NCBI GenBank assembly: GCA_900548875.1
Contig: URMA01000095.1
Span: forward strand, 1 to 11,871
Direction of reading: 5' to 3'
DNA: 11,871 nt
Source of the DNA: an uncultured Porphyromonadaceae bacterium
GTDB taxonomy: Bacteria; Bacteroidota; Bacteroidia; Bacteroidales; Muribaculaceae
Part shown: one piece after another, positions 6,439 to 11,871 of the stretch
Position numbering within the stretch: position 1 is the first letter of the stretch
How the letters are laid out: each line of letters begins with the position of its first letter
The notes under the pieces: generated by a model
Told to the model about the DNA's origin: nothing
Database searches by the model: none
The model's input: only the letters and a program-made list of their open reading frames with translations
Position numbers and translations under genes: made by a program

Positions 6439-6910
6439 AGTCATGGTGGTATGGTTCGTTGTTCATGATAGTGAACGAGCGGTAAAGCTGTTCGGTGAAA
6501 ACCAGACGTATCAGGTCGTGGGGGAATGTCATTTTTGACAGTGAAATCTTTTCATTGGCGCGCTGGTAGACATCGTCAGAAAAACCGTAAGGTCCGCCAA
6601 CGACAAACACAAGACGTTTGGCCACAGTTTGCATCTTCTTTTCAATGAATGATGAAAAATCTTTGGAGGTGAATTCTTTGCCGCGTTCGTCGAGCAGTAC
6701 CACATAATCCGACTTGTCGAAAGCGTTCAGCAGGTTCTGTCCCTCAGCCTGTTTCTGTTGTGACTGACTTAGGCTTTTGGTGTTTTTTGCATCGGCAATG
6801 TATTGGATATTGAACGGAATATAGTGGTTGATACGTTTTGTGTAGTCGTCAATTCCGGGCGACAGATAGCTGTGATTTGTTTTGCCAACGACAAAAAGGC
6901 TGATTTTCAT
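6437..6910 (-). CDS. rlmH: 23S rRNA pseudouridine-1915 N3-methyltransferase
   Basis: This 157-residue SPOUT-class methyltransferase uses S-adenosylmethionine to methylate pseudouridine 1915 in helix 69 of 23S rRNA on the assembled ribosome. LLDERGKEFTSKDFSSFI (72-89), FVVGGPYGF (102-110), the helix ISLSKMTFPHDLIRLVFTEQ (122-141) and the ending EPYHHD (152-157) match the family closely. The conserved H131, E140, Q141, Y143 and R144 are present. Length equals that of known members. The gene converges with tyrA and is divergent from nadC. Confidence is high because motifs run the whole length. Confidence 0.96.
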   Translation of the reverse strand: MKISLFVVGKTNHSYLSPGIDDYTKRINHYIPFNIQYIADAKNTKSLSQSQQKQAEGQNLLNAFDKSDYVVLLDERGKEFTSKDFSSFIEKKMQTVAKRLVFVVGGPYGFSDDVYQRANEKISLSKMTFPHDLIRLVFTEQLYRSFTIMNNEPYHHD

Positions 6911-6934
6911 ATCGGAAGATAGTGATTAAATAGT

Positions 6935-6942
6935 TATTTTTG
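6935..6942 (+). promoter_or_regulatory. Predicted -7 element for nadC
   Basis: TATTTTTG is an exact match to TAnnTTTG on the plus strand, giving a predicted start of transcription near 6949, about 40 nt before the nadC start codon. No convincing TTG was found at -33. It faces the predicted rlmH promoter in the same gap. Confidence 0.5.
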
Positions 6943-6962
6943 CAAAGCGAAATTTATGTTTA

Positions 6963-6970
6963 CAAAGATA
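6963..6970 (-). promoter_or_regulatory. Predicted -7 element for rlmH
   Basis: Read on the minus strand this is TATCTTTG, an exact match to TAnnTTTG. Transcription would begin near 6957, some 47 nt before the rlmH start codon. No clear -33 element is seen. The position implies that the two divergent transcripts overlap slightly at their 5' ends. Confidence 0.45.
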
Positions 6971-6989
6971 TAACTAATAAATCAACTAT

Positions 6990-7841
6990 ATGAAAACGAA
7001 AGACGAATTAATCGATGAACTCTTGGATCTTGCGTTTGCCGAAGATATAGGCGACGGCGACCATACGACATTGTGCTGTATTCCGGAGGACGAAATGGGA
7101 AAATCTCATTTGCTCGTGAAGGAAGAAGGTATTTTGGCAGGAGTGGATATTGCCTTGAAGGTATTCAAGAAGTTTGATCCGGAATTGAAAGTGAAAGTGT
7201 TTATCCACGACGGAGCGCATGTAAAGCCGGGCGACATTGCTTTCGAGGTGGAAGGCCGTGTCCGCTCTTTGTTGCAGACGGAACGTCTGATGCTCAACAT
7301 CATGCAACGCATGAGCGGCATTGCAACGACGACAGCAAAATATATGGCAGAACTGAAAGGGCTGAAGACAAAAGTGTTGGATACCCGCAAGACAACTCCG
7401 GGCATGCGTATGCTGGAAAAGGAAGCCGTGAAAATCGGCGGCGGTATGAATCACCGTATCGGTCTGTTCGACATGATTCTGTTGAAGGACAATCACGTGG
7501 ATTTCGCCGGAGGTATCAAGAATGCGATTACCAAAGCTCAACAATACATCGTCGACAATAAAAAGGACGGCATGAAGATTGAAATTGAAGTACGCAATTT
7601 CGACGAACTCCAGCAGGTGCTTGAAATTGGCGGTGTCGACCGTATCATGCTTGATAACTTTAGCATCGAGAATACGAAAAAGGCCGTAGAAATGATTGGC
7701 GGAAGATTTGAAACGGAATCATCCGGCGGTATCACGTTCAGCACACTGCGGGCTTATGGCGAGTGCGGTGTCGACTATATTTCCGTAGGTGCACTGACTC
7801 ATTCAGTCAAAGGACTGGACATGAGCTTCAAAGCCTGCTAA
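6990..7841 (+). CDS. nadC: Nicotinate-nucleotide diphosphorylase (quinolinate phosphoribosyltransferase)
   Basis: This 283-residue cytoplasmic enzyme makes nicotinate mononucleotide from quinolinate and PRPP, feeding de novo NAD synthesis. The N-terminal domain opens with FAEDIGDGDHTT (16-27). The barrel contains the substrate-binding motifs LDTRKTTPGMR (130-140) and GGMNHRIGLFDMILLKDNH (151-169), the acidic residues of IEIEVRN (197-203), MLDNF (220-224), SSGGI (244-248) and SVGALTHS (265-272), which bind quinolinate and the PRPP phosphates. Length is normal. Other NAD-synthesis genes are not in the window. It is transcribed alone and converges on the HAD phosphatase gene with only 6 nt between stop codons; no obvious intrinsic terminator was found there. 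Confidence 0.96.
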   Translation: MKTKDELIDELLDLAFAEDIGDGDHTTLCCIPEDEMGKSHLLVKEEGILAGVDIALKVFKKFDPELKVKVFIHDGAHVKPGDIAFEVEGRVRSLLQTERLMLNIMQRMSGIATTTAKYMAELKGLKTKVLDTRKTTPGMRMLEKEAVKIGGGMNHRIGLFDMILLKDNHVDFAGGIKNAITKAQQYIVDNKKDGMKIEIEVRNFDELQQVLEIGGVDRIMLDNFSIENTKKAVEMIGGRFETESSGGITFSTLRAYGECGVDYISVGALTHSVKGLDMSFKAC

Positions 7842-7847
7842 GACAGA

Positions 7848-8489
7848 TCAGAAAGTTTTTTTGACTGACAGCATACCAGAAATAGAAAAGCCTGTAAAAT
7901 CATGGATGGTTTTATGGGCTTTTCCGTCTATTTGAGGAAACGGAAGGGTAGTGGCCAACCCGATGACGGTGGCGTTGGCATTGAGCCCTGACTGGATGCC
8001 CGACAGAGAATCCTCAAAAACATAGCAGTTTTCCGGTTTTATTCCGATGGCTGCTGCCCCCATCAGATAGGGTTCAGGGTGCGGTTTGGAGTGAGTGACG
8101 ACATCGCCGGTAATAACCGCATCAAACAGTTCTTTGAATCCGGGATTCTGCTGATAGAGGTTGTCCATTTTGTTCTGTGAACTGCTGGTGACGATGGCGC
8201 ACTTGATGCCCGCCTTGTTGAGTTCACGGATGAAACGAATAGCCTCAGGAAACGGTCGGTATTGCATGTTCTTTTCAAAATCGACGATTTTATCCATGAT
8301 GACGGCCTGTTTCTGTTTGTCCGGATAATAGGTGCTCAGTATAGTAGGAAGTGTGGAGCCTTTGATTTTCAAGGCAAAATTTTCAATTCCGGTTGGAAAT
8401 ATTTTTTCAATATCTTTCCAGAAATCCGTATATATTGATTCGCTGTCAATGACAACGCCGTCGAGGTCGAAAAGTACACCAATGTTCAT
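7848..8489 (-). CDS. HAD-superfamily sugar-phosphatase/phosphoglucomutase-like hydrolase
   Basis: This 213-residue HAD subfamily IA protein resembles beta-phosphoglucomutases and small-molecule phosphatases. The four catalytic motifs are present: FDLDG (7-11, nucleophile D8 and acid/base D10), TSSS (101-104), K135 in SKPHPEPYLMGA and FEDS (158-161). The alpha-helical cap lies at about 15-80. The subfamily dephosphorylates or isomerises phosphosugars, but the substrate cannot be read from the motifs. The start is placed at 8489 rather than the in-frame ATG at 8513, because the upstream ATG falls inside a predicted -7 promoter element and MNIGVLFDLDG gives the normal family N-terminus. It is a single-gene unit converging on nadC. 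Confidence 0.85.
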   Translation of the reverse strand: MNIGVLFDLDGVVIDSESIYTDFWKDIEKIFPTGIENFALKIKGSTLPTILSTYYPDKQKQAVIMDKIVDFEKNMQYRPFPEAIRFIRELNKAGIKCAIVTSSSQNKMDNLYQQNPGFKELFDAVITGDVVTHSKPHPEPYLMGAAAIGIKPENCYVFEDSLSGIQSGLNANATVIGLATTLPFPQIDGKAHKTIHDFTGFSISGMLSVKKTF

Positions 8490-8506
8490 ATCGTAAAAAT
8501 TTTGTG

Positions 8507-8514
8507 CAAACATA
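8507..8514 (-). promoter_or_regulatory. Predicted -7 element for the HAD phosphatase gene
   Basis: Read on the minus strand this is TATGTTTG, an exact match to TAnnTTTG. Transcription would begin around 8500, roughly a dozen bases before the ATG at 8489. The alternative ATG at 8511-8513 would lie upstream of the transcript start, which supports the shorter protein. Confidence 0.5.
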
Positions 8515-8569
8515 CATAAAAAATCCCGTTTATTACATGCGTGGAGGCCAGTTTTCTCCGAATGGAATT

Positions 8570-8599
8570 TTGTCGAATGGAAGATTTTGTGTAATTTTA
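8570..8599 (+). promoter_or_regulatory. Candidate promoter for the FAD-dependent oxidoreductase gene
   Basis: TTG at 8570-8572 and TAATTTTA at 8592-8599 are 19 nt apart. The second box differs from TAnnTTTG only at its last base. The predicted start of transcription is near 8606, some 35 nt before the start codon. Only moderate support. Confidence 0.38.
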
Positions 8600-8639
8600 A
8601 AATTCAAACCGTAGAACAACAAACGCAATCACATACACT

Positions 8640-10205
8640 ATGACAGAAGATTATCAAATAAGAATTGATCCCCGAACGGCAAGTGACGACTCGAGAATCA
8701 TTGCTGTTATTTCTGAAAAATATCGTTTGAATAAATCAAGGTTCAAGAAAATACAGATTGTCAAGCGCTCGATTGATGCCCGTCAGCGAAACGTGATGAT
8801 TAATCTGACGGTACGTTGCTACCTTGATGAAATGCCGGAATCGACAAGACTGTATGAACCGTATGTTTACGGCGATGTGTCGGCGGCTTCTGAAGTGATT
8901 GTTGTCGGTGCTGGTCCCGGCGGACTGTTTGCCGCGTTGCGATTGATAGAATTGGGCTATCGGCCTGTTGTTCTGGAACGTGGTAAAAATGTGGACGAAC
9001 GACGTATGGATTTGGCACAGATTTCCCGCAAGGGGATTGTGGATGAAAATTCCAATTATAGTTTTGGCGAAGGTGGTGCCGGTGCTTATTCGGACGGCAA
9101 ACTCTATACACGGAGCAAAAAACGTGGCTCAGTCAATAGAATTTTACAGATATTCAATCAGTTCGGCGCTTCGGACAATATTCTGATTGATGCACATCCC
9201 CATATCGGTTCTGACAAGTTGCCGGGAGTTATCCGAAACATGCGTAATGAGATTATCCGTTGTGGCGGAGAAGTCCATTTCTCGACATTGGTGACGGACT
9301 TGCGTATTGTTGGCCATAAGGTGGTCGGTGTGACTTGCGCTGACGGTAAGGAATTTGATGGGCCGGTTATTCTGGCAACCGGACACTCCGCGCGGGACGT
9401 GTATAGAATGTTGAAGCAGAAAGGCGTGCGGATTGAACCGAAAGGCATTGCCGTAGGCGTGCGGTTGGAACATCCGCAGCATTTGATTGACTGCATACAG
9501 TATCATTCTAAAAATGGTCGTGGCGATTATTTGCCGGCGGCTGAATATTCATTCGTTACGCAGGTGGAAGAGCGCGGTGTCTATTCCTTTTGTATGTGTC
9601 CCGGTGGAATCATTGTTCCCGCATCGAGTGGCCCGGAACAGTTGGTGGTGAATGGTATGTCGCCGTCCAACCGCGGTTCGCGTTGGGCCAACTCTGGAAT
9701 GGTGGTAGAAGTTCGTCCGGAGGATTTACTGCATGAGTATGACAAGGCGGAGGAACTGAAGGTGATGGCGTTTCAGGAAGACTTGGAGAAAAAATGCTAT
9801 ATTGAATCGGGCCGGACTTTGAATGCCGGTGCCCAACGCATGTTGGACTTTGTTGAGGGGCGTGATTCCGTTGATTTGCCTCGGACATCGTATGCACCCG
9901 GTATACATCCGTCGCGTCTTGATTTGTGGCTTCCCCCGTTTATCGGACGGCGTTTGCAGCAGGGATTCCGCAAGTTCGGCAGTTTTGCCCGTGGGTTCTT
10001 GACGAATGAGGCGATATTGATTGGCGTGGAGTCGCGCACATCGTCTCCTGTGCGTATTCCGCGTGATTTGGAAACAATGACACATGTGGAAACGGCCGGG
10101 TTGTATCCTTGTGGAGAAGGAGCCGGATATGCAGGAGGAATTGTTTCGGCTGCAATGGACGGTGAGAAATGTGCCGAAGCCGTAGCCGAATATCTGAAAG
10201 CATAA
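8640..10205 (+). CDS. COG2509-type FAD-dependent oxidoreductase
   Basis: This 521-residue flavoprotein belongs to the COG2509 'uncharacterized FAD-dependent dehydrogenase' group. An N-terminal domain of about 80 residues (YQIRIDPRTASDDSRI and onward) precedes the dinucleotide-binding fold VIVVGAGPGGLFAALRL (86-102), with the ribose-binding E113. NYSFGEGGAGAYSDGKLYTR (139-158), VILATGHSARDVY (243-255), a CxC in SFCMCPGG (316-323), VESRTSSPVRI and the closing FAD motif PCGEGAGYAGGIVSAAMDG (490-508) are hallmarks of this group. There is no signal peptide or membrane helix, so it is probably cytoplasmic. Reaction, substrate and partner are unknown. It is transcribed alone and ends at a strong bidirectional terminator. 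FAD binding is sure; any specific dehydrogenase name would be a guess. Confidence 0.88.
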   Translation: MTEDYQIRIDPRTASDDSRIIAVISEKYRLNKSRFKKIQIVKRSIDARQRNVMINLTVRCYLDEMPESTRLYEPYVYGDVSAASEVIVVGAGPGGLFAALRLIELGYRPVVLERGKNVDERRMDLAQISRKGIVDENSNYSFGEGGAGAYSDGKLYTRSKKRGSVNRILQIFNQFGASDNILIDAHPHIGSDKLPGVIRNMRNEIIRCGGEVHFSTLVTDLRIVGHKVVGVTCADGKEFDGPVILATGHSARDVYRMLKQKGVRIEPKGIAVGVRLEHPQHLIDCIQYHSKNGRGDYLPAAEYSFVTQVEERGVYSFCMCPGGIIVPASSGPEQLVVNGMSPSNRGSRWANSGMVVEVRPEDLLHEYDKAEELKVMAFQEDLEKKCYIESGRTLNAGAQRMLDFVEGRDSVDLPRTSYAPGIHPSRLDLWLPPFIGRRLQQGFRKFGSFARGFLTNEAILIGVESRTSSPVRIPRDLETMTHVETAGLYPCGEGAGYAGGIVSAAMDGEKCAEAVAEYLKA

Positions 10206-10231
10206 TTTCCATAGAGACAAAAATATAAAGT

Positions 10232-10267
10232 AAGCGAGGCGGACTCTGTAATGAATCCGCCTCGCTT
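10232..10267. terminator. Bidirectional terminator between flavoprotein gene and nqrF
   Basis: AAGCGAGGCGGA (10232-10243) pairs perfectly with TCCGCCTCGCTT (10256-10267), a 12-bp stem with a 12-nt loop. On the plus strand GTTTTA follows. On the minus strand the flank is also T-rich (read from an A-rich stretch at 10219-10230). It lies between two convergent genes and can serve both, including the end of the nqr operon. Confidence 0.85.
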
Positions 10268-10291
10268 GTTTTATGGATAAATGGAGAATGC

Positions 10292-11578
10292 CTAACCTCC
10301 AAAGTTGTCGTAAAGAATGCTTTCGGGGTCAACGCCGAGACTGTCAAGCATGCTGATAACGGCTTTGCTCATAGGACCAGGGCCGCACATGTAGTATTCG
10401 ATGTCTTCCGGTGATTCATGATCTTTCAGGTAAGTTTCATAGATGACTTTATGAACGAATCCCGGAGTGTATTTTACACCGGCTGCATCTGCCGCAGGGT
10501 CAGGGCGGTCAAGCGCCAAGTGGAACGAGAAGTTCGGGAATTCTTTTTCCAATTCCAGAAAATCGTTCAGATAGAACACTTCGTTCAATGCACGGGCGCC
10601 GTAGAAGTAGGACATCTTGCGGTCTGTGGTATGCAGTGTCTTTGTCATGTGCATGATTTGTGCCCGCAAAGGTGCCATACCGGCACCACCGCCAATCCAC
10701 ATCATTTCCTTTTTCGAATTGATAATCGGGTGGAAGTCTCCGTAAGGACCGCTCATGATTACCTTGTCGCCGGGCTTAAGCGTGAAAATGTAGGATGAAG
10801 CGATACCCGGCATTACATCCTGGAATCCAACCAGTGGTTTCGGTTTGAATGGAGGTGTGGCGATACGTACAGTCAGCATGATTCTGTCGCCTTCCGCAGG
10901 ATAGTTAGCCATGGAATATGCACGGATGGTTTCTTCATCGTTTTTACATTTCAGTCCAAAAAGTCCGAATTTTTCCCAAGCAGGGAGATATTCTTTTCCG
11001 ATAAGTGATTTGTCAATGTCCTTGTCATAGTCCATTGTATATTTCGGAATCTTGATTTGTGCATAAGAACCCGGGAGGAAGTCCATATGTTCGCCTTTAG
11101 GCAAGGCTACGATAAACTCTTTGATGAATGTTGCAACATTCTTGTTGGAAATAACCTCGCATTCCCACTCTTTGACTCCCAAAACAGATTCCGGAACAAT
11201 GATTTTCAAGTCGTTTTTCACTTTTACCTGACATCCCAGGTGCCAGTTGTTCTGCAGTTCCTTTCTTGAGAAATGTACTTTTTCCGTTGGAAGTGCTTCA
11301 GGACCGCCTTCTTCAATCTGTACGCGGCATTGTCCGCAACTGCCACCACCGCCACATGCCGACGGAAGAAAAATCTTTTCATTGGCAAGCGTAGAAAGCA
11401 GGCTGTTTCCGCTTGTAGTGCTGACGGTGTCCTTGTCATTGATGGTGATTTTTACGTTGCCTGACGGTACAAGGTATTTTTTTGCCACCAGCAGTATGAT
11501 AACCAGAAGCATGGCAAGAACAAAAAACAGACCGGTACCGAATAAGATGGTCAGGCTATTTGTTGATAGTAATTCCAT
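10292..11578 (-). CDS. nqrF: Na+-translocating NADH:quinone reductase subunit F
   Basis: This 428-residue subunit is the NADH entry point of the Na+-NQR complex in the inner membrane, passing electrons from NADH through FAD to a 2Fe-2S cluster. One N-terminal transmembrane helix (about 10-33) anchors it. A ferredoxin-like domain follows, with cluster ligands C75, C81 and C84 in ACGGGGSCGQC and C116 in WHLGCQV. The FAD domain has RAYSMA (219-224). The NADH domain has WIGGGAGMAPLRAQ (294-307) and YYMCGPGPM (395-403). The protein ends in DNFGG. Length is slightly above the Vibrio subunit. The gene starts 12 nt after the nqrE stop, in the standard nqrABCDEF order, and is presumably last in the operon because the bidirectional terminator follows. 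Confidence 0.97.
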   Translation of the reverse strand: MELLSTNSLTILFGTGLFFVLAMLLVIILLVAKKYLVPSGNVKITINDKDTVSTTSGNSLLSTLANEKIFLPSACGGGGSCGQCRVQIEEGGPEALPTEKVHFSRKELQNNWHLGCQVKVKNDLKIIVPESVLGVKEWECEVISNKNVATFIKEFIVALPKGEHMDFLPGSYAQIKIPKYTMDYDKDIDKSLIGKEYLPAWEKFGLFGLKCKNDEETIRAYSMANYPAEGDRIMLTVRIATPPFKPKPLVGFQDVMPGIASSYIFTLKPGDKVIMSGPYGDFHPIINSKKEMMWIGGGAGMAPLRAQIMHMTKTLHTTDRKMSYFYGARALNEVFYLNDFLELEKEFPNFSFHLALDRPDPAADAAGVKYTPGFVHKVIYETYLKDHESPEDIEYYMCGPGPMSKAVISMLDSLGVDPESILYDNFGG

Positions 11579-11590
11579 AGTCGTTCTTGT

Positions 11591-11871
11591 TTAGATTTTA
11601 ATACCCAGGAAGCTCATGAAAGCAATTCCCATCAAACCGGTAATGATAAATGTGATGCCGATGCCTTTCAATGGAGCCGGAACATTGGAGTAGGAGAGGC
11701 GTTCGCGGATAGCTGCCAGACAGACGATGGCTAAAAGCCAGCCGAGTCCAGAGCCGAGTCCGTAGACGGTTGCTGTTCCAACGGAACCGAAATCACGTTG
11801 CTGCATGAACAGCGAAGCACCCATGATGGCACAGTTTACGGCAATCAGCGGCAGGAAGATACCCAGTGAAG
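11591..11871 (-). CDS. nqrE: Na+-translocating NADH:quinone reductase subunit E (3' part)
   Basis: Only the C-terminal 93 residues are inside the window; the gene continues past the right edge. NqrE is a six-helix membrane protein of about 200 residues that pairs with NqrD. The visible part starts SLGIFLPLIAVNCAIMG, a signature of the family. By comparison with the Vibrio enzyme, the Cys here is one of the ligands of the Fe-S centre buried between NqrD and NqrE. RDFGSVGTATVYGLGSGLGW, the loop RERLSYSNVPAPLKG and a last helix ending MSFLGIKI follow. It is immediately upstream of nqrF in the same transcript. Confidence 0.95.
   Translation of the reverse strand, partial: SLGIFLPLIAVNCAIMGASLFMQQRDFGSVGTATVYGLGSGLGWLLAIVCLAAIRERLSYSNVPAPLKGIGITFIITGLMGIAFMSFLGIKI

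Noticed and set aside
7803..7868. 9-bp inverted repeat TCAGTCAAA / TTTGACTGA around the nadC stop
   Set aside because: The arms are 48 nt apart, and several such matches are expected by chance in a window of this size. The T-run lies inside the loop and in part within the downstream arm, so it does not form an intrinsic terminator.
8514..8639. Possible small gene or RNA between the HAD phosphatase and flavoprotein genes
   Set aside because: No short frame with plausible content and no stable hairpin was found. The stretch is explained by two divergent promoters.
10418..10798. 126-residue plus-strand frame inside nqrF
   Set aside because: It is antisense to the FAD/NADH domains of nqrF, whose motifs are all intact, and has no family resemblance.

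Overview
The window is about 11.9 kb of chromosomal DNA from a member of the Bacteroidota, most likely order Bacteroidales (Bacteroides, Parabacteroides or Prevotella-like). The clues are promoter elements of the Bacteroidetes sigma type (TAnnTTTG at -7), start sites preceded by A-rich stretches rather than Shine-Dalgarno sequences, a DAHP synthase with a C-terminal chorismate mutase, and Na+-NQR genes. There are eleven ordinary protein genes plus one very short leader-peptide gene. I see no mobile element, CRISPR array, rRNA or tRNA.

Layout. On the minus strand at the left are hisS (histidyl-tRNA synthetase) and a YugP-like membrane zinc metallopeptidase. Divergent from these is a plus-strand aromatic amino acid operon at 2332-6371: leader peptide, attenuator, pheA (prephenate dehydratase), a class I aminotransferase, a DAHP synthase/chorismate mutase fusion and tyrA (prephenate dehydrogenase). 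It is closed by a strong terminator. Next come rlmH (minus) and nadC (plus), whose predicted promoters face each other in an 80-bp gap, then a HAD-family phosphatase (minus), a COG2509-type FAD-dependent oxidoreductase (plus) and, after a perfect 12-bp bidirectional terminator, nqrF and the 3' part of nqrE (minus).

How the genes work together. The four operon genes make the first committed enzyme of the shikimate pathway and every step from chorismate to phenylalanine and tyrosine. The main discovery is in front of pheA. A 27-codon open reading frame carries a nearly uninterrupted alternating run of Phe and Tyr codons. The end of this frame contains GGCGGGA, which can pair with TCCCGCC, the 5' side of an intrinsic terminator just before pheA. 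This is a textbook ribosome-mediated transcription attenuator. It appears to sense charging of tRNA-Phe and tRNA-Tyr together, which fits an operon serving both products. The layout looks simpler than the E. coli trp or pheA attenuators because I find no separate protector hairpin.

The other genes are housekeeping: tRNA charging, 23S rRNA methylation, NAD synthesis and sodium-pumping respiration. Two are from families whose physiological role is poorly defined: the YugP-like protease and the COG2509-like flavoprotein.
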